From positions 1 through 15,490 of the forward strand of contig JAISQU010000070.1 in the NCBI GenBank assembly GCA_031274005.1: a DNA stretch of 15,490 nucleotides, written 5' to 3'. Positions 1-8,247 of this stretch are shown in pieces. The DNA comes from Spirochaetales bacterium (GTDB taxonomy: Bacteria; Spirochaetota; Spirochaetia; DTKZ01). The position numbers and the translations under genes were made by a program. Position 1 is the stretch's first letter; each line of letters starts with the position of its first letter. The notes under the pieces were generated by a model that did not search any database, was not told where the DNA came from, and saw only the letters and a list, made by a program, of their open reading frames with translations.

Positions 1-1
1 G

Positions 2-520
2 ATGGCGGCCATTGAGAGCGCCGCCGGGGTGCTGAACGCGAAGGAGATTGCCCTGGCGAGCGAGCGGCTTATCGGCATAGCCATTGGCGCGGAGGATTAT
101 GTTACCGACCTGAAAACAAACCGGTCTCCCGAAGGAATAGAACTCCTTTTTGGCAGGAGCATGGTGCTTCTTGCCGCACGGGCCGCCGGTATTGACGCGA
201 TTGACACGGTGTTTTCGGACGTAAACAACGAAGAGGGGCTGCGCAAAGAAACAACCCTGATCAGGCAGTTGGGTTTTGACGGCAAGAGCATTATCAATCC
301 GCGGCAGATAAAAATCGTGCACGAGATATTTACCCCAACGGAAAAAGAAATCAAAAACGCCCTGGCGGTTATCGAAGCAATTCGGGAAGCGGAGAGCAGG
401 GGTTCGGGCGTCATTTCCCTGAACGGTAAAATGGTCGACAAACCTATCGTCAGCCGGGCGGAGCGTGTGCTGGATTTGGCCCGCGCCGCCGGCGTATTGA
501 CAGAGGAGGCTCCGGTATGA
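2..520 (+). CDS. citE: citrate lyase beta subunit (citryl-ACP lyase), C-terminal part
   Basis: This is the C-terminal ~172 residues of CitE, a HpcH/HpaI-type TIM-barrel lyase of usually about 290-300 residues, so the start lies before the window. CitE cleaves citryl-ACP to acetyl-ACP and oxaloacetate in the cytoplasmic citrate lyase complex. Visible family marks are the GAEDY segment near base 85, whose acidic residues belong to the Mg2+/substrate site, and the FDGKSIINPRQI segment near base 280, typical of the CitE C-terminal half. The stop codon overlaps the citF start (ATGA at 517-520), so the two are translationally coupled. A citD acyl-carrier gene would be expected just upstream. The first ATG in the window (base 2) is internal, not a real start. 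Confidence 0.95.
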   Translation: MAAIESAAGVLNAKEIALASERLIGIAIGAEDYVTDLKTNRSPEGIELLFGRSMVLLAARAAGIDAIDTVFSDVNNEEGLRKETTLIRQLGFDGKSIINPRQIKIVHEIFTPTEKEIKNALAVIEAIREAESRGSGVISLNGKMVDKPIVSRAERVLDLARAAGVLTEEAPV

Positions 521-2052
521 AAGATCCTGAACTGAGGAACATGGCCGGTCTGGTGGAAATAAAGGGCCTGAAGGGCGCTTTTGATATTAATAGCCTGCAA
601 AAGGATTACAAAACCCTGGCGGAGCGGGAAACCTCGCGTAATAAAATCGCGGCGGATCTTGAAACGGCAGTGCGGCAGTGCGGGCTTCAAAACGGAATGA
701 CAGTTTCCTTTCATCATCATTTTCGCGGCGGCGATTATATTGTCAATATGGTGATGGACAAACTCGCGGAAATGGGCTTTAAGGATCTTGTCCTGGCCGC
801 CTCCTCCCTTACGGACTGCCACGAGGCTCTTATCCGGCATATCAAAAACGGCGTAATCCGGCATATCGAAACATCGGGACTGCGGGGCAAACTCGCCGAT
901 GAAATTTCCCGCGGCCTTATGGATGTCCCCGTGGTGTTTCGCTCCCACGGCGGGCGGGCCTACGCCATTCAAACCGGGGCGCTGCCCATCGATGTCGCTT
1001 TTCTCGGCGCGCCCTCCTGCGATCCTTTCGGCAACGCCAACGGCTACTCCCGTGACAACGATGACGGGGTAAAGTGCGGTTCTATGGGTTACGCGAAATG
1101 CGACGCCCAGTACGCGAAAAAAACTATCATCATCACCAACAACATTGTGCATTTTCCCAACGTGCCCTTCGGCATACCGGAGAGCAATGTGGACTGCGTT
1201 GTGAAAGTTGACGCGATTGGGGATCCCGCGGGAATCATGAAGGGGGCCACCCGGTTTACGACGAATCCTAAGGAACTTCTTATGGCGGAAGCCGCGGCGG
1301 ATGTGATTGAGGCTTCGGGCAGGCTGGTTGACGGGTTTTCCTTTCAAACCGGCACGGGAGGGGCTTCTCTTGCGGTAAGCCGTTTCCTGCGCGAGAAAAT
1401 GATCGCGCGGGGCATTACCGCGAGTTTCGCCCTGGGGGGAATTACCGGTTCCATCGTGGACCTTCACGAGGAGGGGCTGATAAAAAAGCTTCTTGATGTG
1501 CAGGGCTTTGACCTGAAAGCCGCGGATTCCCTCAAGAATAACCGTTTTCATCATCAGATTTCGGCGGAATACTACGCCAGCCCCAAGGGAGACGGCGCGG
1601 CGGTTAATCAGCTTGATGTGGTGGTATTGTCGGCGCTTGAGGTTGACACCGCCTTTAACGTCAATGTGCTTACCGGTTCCGACGGGCTTATCCGCGGCGC
1701 GATAGGCGGGCATCAGGATACGGCCTACGGCGCGTCTGTTTCCATTGTAACCTGCCCTCTTACCAGGGGGAGAATCCCCTGCATTGTCGACCGCGTGGGC
1801 TGCATCGTTACTCCCGGAAAAACCGTTGATGTGATTGTTACCGAGCAGGGCGTCGCGGTAAATCCCGCGCGGAGCGATCTTCTGGAGCGTTTCGCCGCGG
1901 CGCGTATTCCCCTGCACCCCATAGAGGAGCTTCGCGCCAAGGTCGAGGCCATTGTCGGAAAGCCTGATCCCATACGCTATACGGATAAGGTGGTTGGCGT
2001 GGTTACTTACCGCGACGGCAGCATTATCGATCTTATCCATCAGGTCGCCTGA
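517..2052 (+). CDS. citF: citrate lyase alpha subunit (citrate:acetyl-ACP transferase)
   Basis: CitF swaps the acetyl group on the lyase acyl carrier for citrate, giving citryl-ACP for CitE. The 511-residue product has the normal family length. It aligns by eye with known CitF throughout: the block ASFALGGITGSIVDLHEEGL near residue 305, then SALEVDTAFNVNVLTGSDG followed by the glycine-rich GAIGGHQDTAYGA near residues 385-405, and PLTRGRIPCIVDRVG further on. The start is well fixed by an AGAGGAGG ribosome site at 502-509, 7 bases before the ATG that overlaps the citE stop. citC follows 16 bases later. A 647-residue open frame runs antisense to citE and citF but is a composition shadow. Confidence 0.97.
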   Translation: MKDPELRNMAGLVEIKGLKGAFDINSLQKDYKTLAERETSRNKIAADLETAVRQCGLQNGMTVSFHHHFRGGDYIVNMVMDKLAEMGFKDLVLAASSLTDCHEALIRHIKNGVIRHIETSGLRGKLADEISRGLMDVPVVFRSHGGRAYAIQTGALPIDVAFLGAPSCDPFGNANGYSRDNDDGVKCGSMGYAKCDAQYAKKTIIITNNIVHFPNVPFGIPESNVDCVVKVDAIGDPAGIMKGATRFTTNPKELLMAEAAADVIEASGRLVDGFSFQTGTGGASLAVSRFLREKMIARGITASFALGGITGSIVDLHEEGLIKKLLDVQGFDLKAADSLKNNRFHHQISAEYYASPKGDGAAVNQLDVVVLSALEVDTAFNVNVLTGSDGLIRGAIGGHQDTAYGASVSIVTCPLTRGRIPCIVDRVGCIVTPGKTVDVIVTEQGVAVNPARSDLLERFAAARIPLHPIEELRAKVEAIVGKPDPIRYTDKVVGVVTYRDGSIIDLIHQVA

Positions 2053-2068
2053 GGCGGAAACTCAAATT

Positions 2069-3082
2069 ATGCAGATGCACTGCGGCTTTCCCTTTCGCGG
2101 CGCCGCGAGAGAAAGCCTCCGCGCGTTTCTCCGCGGCTGCGGCCTGAAGTATGACGAGGCGGTACAGTATTCGGTCTGCATGATGGAGCAGGAGCAAATC
2201 GCCGCCACAGGATCTCTTGACGGCAATGTAATTAAATGCCTCGCCGTCTCCCCCGATTATCAGAGCGAAGGGCTCGCCGCGACAATTCTGACGGAGCTCA
2301 TCATGGAGGCCGCGCGTAACGGACGGCATCATCTTTTTCTTTTTACCAAACCGGAAAACGAATATCTCTTCGGGAATCTGGGGTTTTATCCCGTGGCAAA
2401 AACCCCGGACGTTCTCCTTATGGAAAACAGAAAAAACGGAATTGAAGTTTTTGTTTCAGGTCTGAAAAAGCCTGATTTTTTCACGGCGGGCGGCGGGGCG
2501 GAAAAAACCTCCGGCGCCATAGTGGCAAACTGCAACCCTTTTACCAACGGGCATTTGTATTTAATTGAAACGGCGGCGCGGCAGTGCGGCGCCCTGCATC
2601 TTTTTATTGTTTCGGAGGACAAAAGCGCGTTTTCCGCCGAAGACAGGTACAATCTGGTCCGCGCGGGCGTTTCTCACCTGCCCTCAGTGTACCTTCACCA
2701 CACGGGCCCGTATCTTGTTTCCTCGGTAACCTTTCCCGATTATTTTCTCAAAGATACAGTTTCCGCGCGCGCGGTGAATACCGTTCTGGATCTTACCATT
2801 TTTGCCGAACGTTTTGCTCTGCCCCTGGGGATAAGCTGCCGTTTTGTGGGAGAGGAACCCTTTGACCCTGTTACGCGGGAATACAACCGCCAAATGCAGG
2901 AGTTTCTGCCCCGTTACGGTATCCGCGTGACGGAGATCCCCCGCCTTGAAACAGGGGGTCTCGCGGTAAGCGCAAGCCGGGTACGAAAGCTCCTGAAAGA
3001 AGGAAATCCGGAAGCTGTCAGGGAACTGGTTCCCCCCGCGACATATACCTATCTGAAAAACCGCGGCAAAATAAAAAGTTAA
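2069..3082 (+). CDS. citC: citrate lyase ligase ([citrate (pro-3S)-lyase] ligase)
   Basis: CitC uses ATP and acetate to acetylate the prosthetic group of the lyase acyl carrier and so activates the enzyme. The 337-residue product has an N-terminal GNAT-like domain (about 1-130, with GNVIKCLAVSPDYQSEGLA and HLFLFTKPEN) and a C-terminal nucleotidyltransferase domain with the HxGH-type motif NPFTNGH near residue 155 and a SASRVRKLL motif near residue 300. The frame stays open back to 1952, but that would overlap citF by 101 bases and add a 39-residue stretch not seen in the family, so the ATG at 2069 is preferred. The ribosome site is weak (GAGG at 2051-2054, 14 bases away); ATG 2075 is an alternative. 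Order E-F-C differs from the common citC-D-E-F order. No citX or citG follows. Confidence 0.93.
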   Translation: MQMHCGFPFRGAARESLRAFLRGCGLKYDEAVQYSVCMMEQEQIAATGSLDGNVIKCLAVSPDYQSEGLAATILTELIMEAARNGRHHLFLFTKPENEYLFGNLGFYPVAKTPDVLLMENRKNGIEVFVSGLKKPDFFTAGGGAEKTSGAIVANCNPFTNGHLYLIETAARQCGALHLFIVSEDKSAFSAEDRYNLVRAGVSHLPSVYLHHTGPYLVSSVTFPDYFLKDTVSARAVNTVLDLTIFAERFALPLGISCRFVGEEPFDPVTREYNRQMQEFLPRYGIRVTEIPRLETGGLAVSASRVRKLLKEGNPEAVRELVPPATYTYLKNRGKIKS

Positions 3083-3095
3083 AATTAGGGGGACG

Positions 3096-3235
3096 CCCGC
3101 CTACCGGCGGGAACGCCTTCACGGAAATCGCGGAAGGGAGATAGCCCGAAAGGGCAATTGCTCCGCAATTGCGTTCTATTTCAGGAGTTGTGTTTTTCTG
3201 CCTAAAGCGACTGGTGACTTTTCCCGCAATTTCCG
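3096..3235 (+). repeat. structured ~140-bp repeat, family 1, copy A
   Basis: First of two head-to-tail copies. The unit has four parts. (1) A GC hairpin, CCCGCC-tacc-GGCGGG (3096-3111). (2) A left arm CGGAAATCGCGG (3122-3133). (3) A central hairpin of two GCAATTGC palindromes separated by tcc, preceded here by a small GCCC-gaaa-GGGC hairpin. (4) A right arm CCGCAATTTCCG (3224-3235) that pairs with the left arm with one mismatch. The conserved ACTGGTGACTTTTCCCGC lies just before the right arm. Nothing in it looks coding. It lies in the 371-base gap between citC and azlC. Confidence 0.85.
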
Positions 3236-3375
3236 CCCGCCTGCGGCGGGGACGCTTTCACGGAAATGTGCGGATGGGGCATAACCATCACGGCAATTGC
3301 TCCGCAATTGCGTTATATTAAGGAGTTTGCGTGAACAAGCCTGTAGAGTGCTGGTGACTTTTCCCGCAATTTCCG
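3236..3375 (+). repeat. structured ~140-bp repeat, family 1, copy B
   Basis: Directly follows copy A with the same order of parts: GC hairpin CCCGCC-tgc-GGCGGG (3236-3250), left arm CGGAAATGTGCGG (3261-3273), central GCAATTGC-tcc-GCAATTGC, CTGGTGACTTTTCCCGC, and right arm CCGCAATTTCCG (3364-3375). ATAAC before the central hairpin can pair with GTTAT after it. The start-to-start period to copy A is 140 bases. Copies C and D near 8402-8690 are the same family on the other strand. Confidence 0.85.
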
Positions 3376-3378
3376 TTC

Positions 3379-3414
3379 AGACATTTCCCCGCGCCTATGC
3401 GCGGGGAAATGTCT
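3379..3414. promoter_or_regulatory. perfect 16-bp-stem hairpin abutting the azlC promoter
   Basis: A perfect inverted repeat, AGACATTTCCCCGCGC and its complement, with a 4-base CTAT loop. Its right arm ends on the first base of the azlC -35 hexamer. There is no T-run after it, so it is not a standard plus-strand terminator. It sits where the next family 1 repeat would start and may be that family's variable terminal hairpin, or an operator for a regulator of azlCD. Confidence 0.7.
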
Positions 3415-3443
3415 TGAAACCCCTTCCCCTGTGCACGTATAAT
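3414..3443 (+). promoter_or_regulatory. predicted sigma-70 promoter of azlCD
   Basis: TTGAAA (3414-3419), an 18-base spacer, then a perfect TATAAT (3438-3443). Transcription would start near 3450, only a few bases before the azlC ATG at 3454. No Shine-Dalgarno sequence lies before that ATG, so the mRNA is probably leaderless or nearly so. Confidence 0.65.
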
Positions 3444-3453
3444 TGCGACGTTC

Positions 3454-4215
3454 ATGAAAAACCACGAAAACCCAAACACGCAAGGCTCAGGACCCGCCGG
3501 CAAATCCCTCTTGCGGCAGGCTCTGATCTCCGCCTTTCCCCGCACCGCTCCTGTTCTGACGGGTTACATTTTTCTGGGCATTGCCTTCGGCATTCTCCTT
3601 GCGTCAAAAGGCTACGGCGTTCTGTGGGCGCTGGGGATGAGCGTTACCGTTTTTGCCGGTTCCCTCCAGTTTGTGGGCGCGGGACTTCTCGCGGGCGGCT
3701 TTCATCCTTTGCAGGCGGCGCTTATTACGCTTATGGTCAACGCGCGCCACATCTTTTACGGATTAAGCCTGCTTGAAAGTTTTCACGGTTTACGCAAAAC
3801 AAAATTCTATATGATTTTCGCCCTTACCGATGAGACCTTTTCCCTTTTGTGCACGCCGCCGCCGGCCCACGTCGATAAAAACCTCTTCAGGCTGTGCGTC
3901 GCTATTCTGGATCATCTGTACTGGATAACAGGTTCGGTTATAGGCAGCCTTATGGGAAGGGCGCTCCCGTTTAATCCCCGGGGCATTGATTTCGTAATGA
4001 CGGCCCTGTTCACCGTTATTTTCCTGGAACAGTGGCGCACGCGCCGGGGAAGGCGTCCCGCGCTTTTGGGCATAGCCGCGGCGGCGCTGTGTCTTTTCGT
4101 TTTTGGTTCCCGCTGGTTTCTTATTCCCGCGATGGCGCTGATATTTACGGTACTGGCGGCGGCGTGGCTTTCGGGAAGGAAAAGGCATCCCGCCGTACAG
4201 AAGGATGTCGCATGA
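3454..4215 (+). CDS. azlC: AzlC family branched-chain amino acid exporter, large subunit
   Basis: AzlC is the large membrane subunit of the AzlCD pair, which exports branched-chain amino acids and their analogues. The 253-residue protein is of normal length and strongly hydrophobic with several membrane segments. Family signatures are GIAFGILLASKG near residue 42, FAGSLQFVGAGLL near residue 67, and NARHIFYGLSLLES near residue 92. The start is the first possible ATG after an in-frame stop at 3415; there is no ribosome site, and a strong promoter places transcription initiation almost at the ATG. The stop overlaps the azlD start (ATGA at 4212-4215). Confidence 0.92.
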   Translation: MKNHENPNTQGSGPAGKSLLRQALISAFPRTAPVLTGYIFLGIAFGILLASKGYGVLWALGMSVTVFAGSLQFVGAGLLAGGFHPLQAALITLMVNARHIFYGLSLLESFHGLRKTKFYMIFALTDETFSLLCTPPPAHVDKNLFRLCVAILDHLYWITGSVIGSLMGRALPFNPRGIDFVMTALFTVIFLEQWRTRRGRRPALLGIAAAALCLFVFGSRWFLIPAMALIFTVLAAAWLSGRKRHPAVQKDVA

Positions 4216-4538
4216 CTTCCCTCCAGGCCGTAATTCTTATCGCCCTTATGTCTGTTTGTACTTTTCTGACGCGGGCCCTGCCGTTTATTCTGTTTCCGGC
4301 CGCCCGTAAAATTCCGCCCTTCGTTGTCTGGCTGGGAAACGCCCTGCCCTTCGCCATTATCGCTATGCTCGTTGTATATTGCCTGAAGGATGTCAGCCTG
4401 AAAGCGAGTCCCCACGGCCTGCCGGAGCTTATCTCCATTGCCGCCGTTGTTCTCCTCTATCTGTGGAAGCGCAGCCCCCTCCTGGCCATTGCGGGGGGAA
4501 CGGTTTTACATATGTTCCTGGCGCAGGCGGTTTTTTGA
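4212..4538 (+). CDS. azlD: AzlD family branched-chain amino acid exporter, small subunit
   Basis: AzlD is the small membrane partner of AzlC. The 108-residue product matches the usual ~100-110 residues and has about four hydrophobic segments. Family marks are TFLTRALPFILF near residue 16, LGNALPFAIIAMLVVYCL near residue 42, and a C-terminal LLAIAGGTVLHMFLAQ segment. The frame is open upstream inside azlC, but the ATG overlapping the azlC stop gives the standard length and a coupled pair. The gene converges with the minus-strand operon that ends at 4596. The 57 bases between hold no convincing terminator. Confidence 0.9.
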   Translation: MTSLQAVILIALMSVCTFLTRALPFILFPAARKIPPFVVWLGNALPFAIIAMLVVYCLKDVSLKASPHGLPELISIAAVVLLYLWKRSPLLAIAGGTVLHMFLAQAVF

Positions 4539-4595
4539 CGAAGCGCAACAGGCTCCTGGGCCGTAAATCCGTGTAAATTCGCGGACGCCTTCGTT

Positions 4596-5429
4596 TTATT
4601 CGCCTTCAAGCATGAGCTTCAGCGCGCGTAAATCTTTTTTCATAAGATCCGTTCCAAAACCCATCTGATTCATAGGCGGCAGATAGTAGTAGTTTTCCAG
4701 AAAATACCAGCCCCTGTAACCCAGCTTTTTTGCGAGATTTATTGTTGAAGAAACCCTGCCGGCCCCTTCTCCCACAGGACAACACCCTATCATATCGGCA
4801 GGAGCGTCTTTGACATGAATATGATCGATACGGTCGATTCCAAACCGGGGAATCTCAACCTGGGGGTCTCCTGAGCCGTTTCTCAGGGGATTCAGCGTGT
4901 CGTAACATAATTTAAGGCCCTCTCCAACATAATCCAAAAGCCAAAGCTGCCGGTCCGTCAATACCGCCGCCGCCTCATAGGTCAATTGCACGCCGCTGTC
5001 CTTCGACAACTGCGCAAAATGCTTCAGCATTTTGCCGGTATTTTCCATGTCGTAATCATTGCGTACATGACTTGCGTCAAACGAAGCCACCATGATGACG
5101 GGAATATGCAGGGCTTCGCAGGCTTTGAGTCCCTGGCGAAAACTGTGTACCGCCGATTCACCCTGCGCGCTGTTCATGGGATAGCGCATCCCGCCTTCCC
5201 GGGTCAGCGTAAAAGTATGCAGCGAATGAAGAACAGCGCCGCCGGCCGCGGCTTGCAGATATTGTTCCTGAATAAAAGGATCCAGCAGGGGAAAGTTCTG
5301 GGCCGCGCCGCCTAAATCCCCAAGCTGAATCCCGTCCAGTCCCAGGGCCGAAGCTATGCGAACCGCAGAGGGGCCGCTTAATCCCATATACCATTCGCAA
5401 ATACCAAAACAGTTTTCTTTTTTATTCAC
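4596..5429 (-). CDS. xylose isomerase-like TIM barrel protein (sugar phosphate isomerase/epimerase family)
   Basis: A 277-residue protein of the AP-endonuclease-2/xylose-isomerase-like TIM barrel superfamily, which includes sugar isomerases, epimerases and inosose dehydratases. Candidate metal ligands fall on the expected strands: the Glu of LTYEAAA, the Asp of LCYDTLNP, the His of HIHVKDAP and the Glu of YFLENYYY. A His-containing HSLHTFTLTREGG segment lies near residue 88. The start is a GTG at 5427-5429, five bases after the stop of the upstream ATPase gene and with GGAGGAA further upstream, so it is probably translated as the last gene of the fusA operon. Substrate cannot be told from sequence. 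No clear link to its translation-factor neighbour is visible. Confidence 0.85.
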   Translation of the reverse strand: MNKKENCFGICEWYMGLSGPSAVRIASALGLDGIQLGDLGGAAQNFPLLDPFIQEQYLQAAAGGAVLHSLHTFTLTREGGMRYPMNSAQGESAVHSFRQGLKACEALHIPVIMVASFDASHVRNDYDMENTGKMLKHFAQLSKDSGVQLTYEAAAVLTDRQLWLLDYVGEGLKLCYDTLNPLRNGSGDPQVEIPRFGIDRIDHIHVKDAPADMIGCCPVGEGAGRVSSTINLAKKLGYRGWYFLENYYYLPPMNQMGFGTDLMKKDLRALKLMLEGE

Positions 5430-5434
5430 GGCCC

Positions 5435-6139
5435 CTACTCTTCCTCCGCGATCAACAGAGTCTGCGGGTCAAGCCGTACATGCAGATTTTCTTTGGTATA
5501 GGCGTCGTGGTCCTTTACAAGCTGCAGGGCGATATAGTCCTTCTTGTCAGCGAGCGTAATAAGAACATTCACATAGTCCATAAACGGTTTCAAATCTTCG
5601 GGAACCTCTCCGGCGGCAAGGGGAACCCCTTCCCGTGTGGACGCGGAAAACCAGATGCACAGGCCCATCTCCTCGGCAAAATCCTTCAGGGCCTTGAAAT
5701 TTTCAATATTGCCGCGGGAAAGGTTGTAGCCGTCCACCATGATGAGATCCGCGGCAAAATTCCCGTCTTTAATCATGGAACGGAGGCTGCGCACAACCTG
5801 ACCGGGGACAAGCCCCTCCTGGTTAAAGTTCATGATAACGCGGTTACGGATAATCTCGTTATGGGTTTCCATCGCGTCCTCAAGATTACGCTTTTTTGCA
5901 ATCTCTTTGAAAATATCCTCGTACCAGCTTATGATGTGGTCGGTGCGGGAAGAAAAAGAAACGTGAATGACATGCTTGCCCTGCATCAGGCTGACTGTGG
6001 CAATATACACAAGGCACGCTGTTTTTCCCACTCCCTTGGGAGACGCGATAACCGCGACATTCCCTTTCTGCAAACCGCCGTGGATGGACTTCTCGAGTAT
6101 GCGCAGAGGGTTCCTTTTAACGAACTCTTCTCTTACCAT
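5435..6139 (-). CDS. RecA/KaiC/DnaB-like P-loop ATPase of unknown role
   Basis: A 234-residue single-domain P-loop ATPase. Walker A is ASPKGVGKT (Lys at residue 39), and a Walker B-like strand DLIMVDGY has its Asp at residue 136. The order of elements, with strand IHVSFSSRTDHI after Walker A and LCIWFSASTRE after Walker B, resembles the RecA-like core of KaiC and replicative helicases. There are no extra helicase or DNA-binding domains. Ribosome site AGGAG precedes the ATG, and only 23 bases separate it from the end of fusA, so the two are cotranscribed. I recognise the fold but not a named gene. Being next to an EF-G, a translation- or ribosome-related function is possible but is only inference. 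Confidence 0.8.
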   Translation of the reverse strand: MVREEFVKRNPLRILEKSIHGGLQKGNVAVIASPKGVGKTACLVYIATVSLMQGKHVIHVSFSSRTDHIISWYEDIFKEIAKKRNLEDAMETHNEIIRNRVIMNFNQEGLVPGQVVRSLRSMIKDGNFAADLIMVDGYNLSRGNIENFKALKDFAEEMGLCIWFSASTREGVPLAAGEVPEDLKPFMDYVNVLITLADKKDYIALQLVKDHDAYTKENLHVRLDPQTLLIAEEE

Positions 6140-6162
6140 CTTTATTTAATCTCCTTTCGGAA

Positions 6163-8247
6163 TTATTTTTGTTCTTTTCTGCGTTTTTCCTGATAGTCTT
6201 TTTTCAGCTCGTCGGAAATCGCAGCGGGGACACGCCCGTATTTGAGAACTTCCATCGTGAACTCCGCCTTACCCTGCGTCAGGGAGCGCAGCACGGTGGA
6301 ATATCCGAACATCTCGCTCAAAGGAACCTCAGCCTCAATCTGGCAGAAACTGCCGTCCTCCGTAGAACTCACGATAACCCCGCGCCTCTGGTTCAGGCTG
6401 CCGAAGACATTCCCCTGAAACTCCGTGGGGCCTTCCACGTTTACCTTCATAATCGGCTCAAGAATAACCGGCCGCGCCTTTTCGTACGCCTGCCGGAAAG
6501 CCCCTATGGCCGCCTGCTGGAACGCCATATCCGAGGAGTCCACGGGATGAGTGTTTCCGTCGTTGATTGTTATGCGGATATTTACAATAGGAAAGCCGAT
6601 AAGCGTACCCTTGGCCTTTGCCGCCTGAAAACCCTTATCGCAGGAAGGAATAAACTCATTGGGAATGACGCCGCCCTTAATCGCGTCCACAAACTCGTAA
6701 TCGCTCTCCGCGTTGGGCTCCATAAAACCGGCAATGCGCCCGTACTGGCCCGAACCGCCCGTCTGCTTCTTGTGCGTGTAATCAAAGTCGGCCCGCTGCG
6801 TAATGGCTTCGCGGTAGGCAACCTGCGGCATACCCGTCTGGACCTCGGCCTTGTACTCCCGCTTCATACGCTCAATATACACATCCAGATGGAGTTCACC
6901 CATACCCTGAATAATGGTCTGATTCGACTCAGGATCAACGTAGGTACGAAAGGTCGGGTCCTCTTTGGTAAAGCGGCCCAGAGCCTTTGCCATATTGTCC
7001 GCGGAGTTTTTGTCCTTGGGCGTAATGGCGAGCGAAATAACCGGCGCGGGAACATACATCGAGGTCATAGAGTAGTTTATCCCCTGTTTGCAGAAAGTAT
7101 CGCCCGAAGCGCAGTCAACGCCGAACAGGGCGACGATGTCCCCGCAGGGCGCTTCACTGATATCTTCCATGGAGTTGGCGTGCATCCTGATAAGCCGCCC
7201 AATCTTAAAACGGCGGCGCATACGCGCGTTGTACAGCTCATCGCCCTTTTTGATAGACCCCTGGTAAATGCGGATATAGGTAAGCTGGCCGTACTGACCG
7301 TCTTCCAGTTTGAAAGCCAAAGCAACCGAAGGATCCTTGTCGTTGGGTTTCAGCTCAATCTGCTTTTCGTTGTCATCCAGATCCAGGGCAAAGTTTTTGA
7401 CCTCCGTAGGATTCGGCAGATAAGAGACTACCCCGTCCAGAAGAGTCTGAATGCCCTTGTTCTTGTAGGCGGAACCAATAAAAACCGGGGTCAGCCCGCG
7501 GGCCAGAACGCCCGTGCGAATCGCCGCGCGTATCTGCTCCTCCGTCGAGTTTCCTTCAAGGTAGGCCTCCGCAAGCTCATCGGAAAACAGCGAAGCCGCA
7601 TCGATAAGCTCCTCGCGCCGCTTTTCCGCCTCCGCGCGCAGGTCCGCGGGGATCTCCTTCTCGATAACCGTCTCCCCGCCCTCGCCATCGTAGTACAGGG
7701 CCTTCATGCTCACAAGGTCAACAATTCCCTCGAACTTGTCCTCAAGCCCTATGGGCAGATGAGCCATGACCGCGTTGTGGCCCAGCTTTTCCTTCAGTTG
7801 ATCCTTTACGCGGTACGGATTTGCGCCCGTCCTGTCGCACTTGTTTACAAACGCGATAAACGGAACATTGTAGCGCTTGAGCTGCCTGTCCACCGTAATG
7901 GACTGCGACTGCACCCCGCCCACTGAACACAGAACCAGAATGGCCCCGTCAAGAACGCGCAAAGCCCGTTCCACCTCAATGGTAAAGTCAACGTGTCCCG
8001 GAGTATCGATAATGTTAATCGGGTGGTCCTTCCAGGTTACGTTGGTCGACGCCGAGGTAATTGTGATTCCGCGCTCACGCTCCAGCTCCATGTAGTCCAT
8101 TGTCGCGCCATGCCCGTCTTTTCCCTTTACCTCGTGAATGGCATGGATTTTATTCGAGTAAAACAGAATACGCTCCGTCAGAGTCGTCTTCCCCGAGTCA
8201 ATATGGGCGCTAATGCCGATATTCCTCATTTTTGACATTTCTGCCAT
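6163..8247 (-). CDS. fusA: elongation factor G, spirochaete/mitochondrial type 1
   Basis: EF-G is the ribosomal GTPase that drives tRNA-mRNA translocation. The 694-residue product is full length. GTPase motifs: G1 AHIDSGKTT (residues 14-22), switch I GATMDYMELERERGITI, G3 DTPGH (81-85), G4 NKCD (135-138). The AHIDSGKTT form, the IHEVKGKDGHGATMD segment and GGVQSQSITVDRQLKRY match the subfamily shared by spirochaetes and mitochondrial EFG1 rather than standard E. coli-type EF-G (AHIDAGKTT). In Borrelia the EFG1 member is the translocase and a second EF-G acts in ribosome recycling. The start at 8247 has a GGAGAGG ribosome site about 10 bases upstream; internal ATGs at residues 4 and 7 are less likely. 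It heads a three-gene minus-strand operon with a leader of about 100 bases. Confidence 0.96.
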   Translation of the reverse strand: MAEMSKMRNIGISAHIDSGKTTLTERILFYSNKIHAIHEVKGKDGHGATMDYMELERERGITITSASTNVTWKDHPINIIDTPGHVDFTIEVERALRVLDGAILVLCSVGGVQSQSITVDRQLKRYNVPFIAFVNKCDRTGANPYRVKDQLKEKLGHNAVMAHLPIGLEDKFEGIVDLVSMKALYYDGEGGETVIEKEIPADLRAEAEKRREELIDAASLFSDELAEAYLEGNSTEEQIRAAIRTGVLARGLTPVFIGSAYKNKGIQTLLDGVVSYLPNPTEVKNFALDLDDNEKQIELKPNDKDPSVALAFKLEDGQYGQLTYIRIYQGSIKKGDELYNARMRRRFKIGRLIRMHANSMEDISEAPCGDIVALFGVDCASGDTFCKQGINYSMTSMYVPAPVISLAITPKDKNSADNMAKALGRFTKEDPTFRTYVDPESNQTIIQGMGELHLDVYIERMKREYKAEVQTGMPQVAYREAITQRADFDYTHKKQTGGSGQYGRIAGFMEPNAESDYEFVDAIKGGVIPNEFIPSCDKGFQAAKAKGTLIGFPIVNIRITINDGNTHPVDSSDMAFQQAAIGAFRQAYEKARPVILEPIMKVNVEGPTEFQGNVFGSLNQRRGVIVSSTEDGSFCQIEAEVPLSEMFGYSTVLRSLTQGKAEFTMEVLKYGRVPAAISDELKKDYQEKRRKEQK

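Noticed and set aside
97..2040. 647-residue open frame on the minus strand across citE and citF
   Set aside because: Lies wholly antisense to two clearly recognised genes; low-complexity, basic product without any recognisable domain. A shadow of GC-rich third positions.
1952..2068. Upstream extension of citC to an ATG at 1952
   Set aside because: Would overlap citF by 101 bases and add residues absent from the CitC family; the hydrophobic stretch is citF read in another frame.
3096..3375. CRISPR array
   Set aside because: Only two units per site, each ~140 bases with internal palindromes and no uniform spacers; no cas genes.
3297..3776. 159-residue open frame from repeat B into azlC
   Set aside because: Begins inside repeat B and overlaps azlC in another frame; product is Arg-rich without homology signs.
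4539..4595. Bidirectional terminator between azlD and the TIM-barrel gene
   Set aside because: Short complementary pieces (CGAAG/CTTCG) followed by TTTT exist, but they are about 45 bases apart with no good stem between them.
6169..7926. 585-residue open frame on the plus strand opposite fusA
   Set aside because: Antisense to an unmistakable EF-G gene; product is Arg/Leu/Val-rich without domains.
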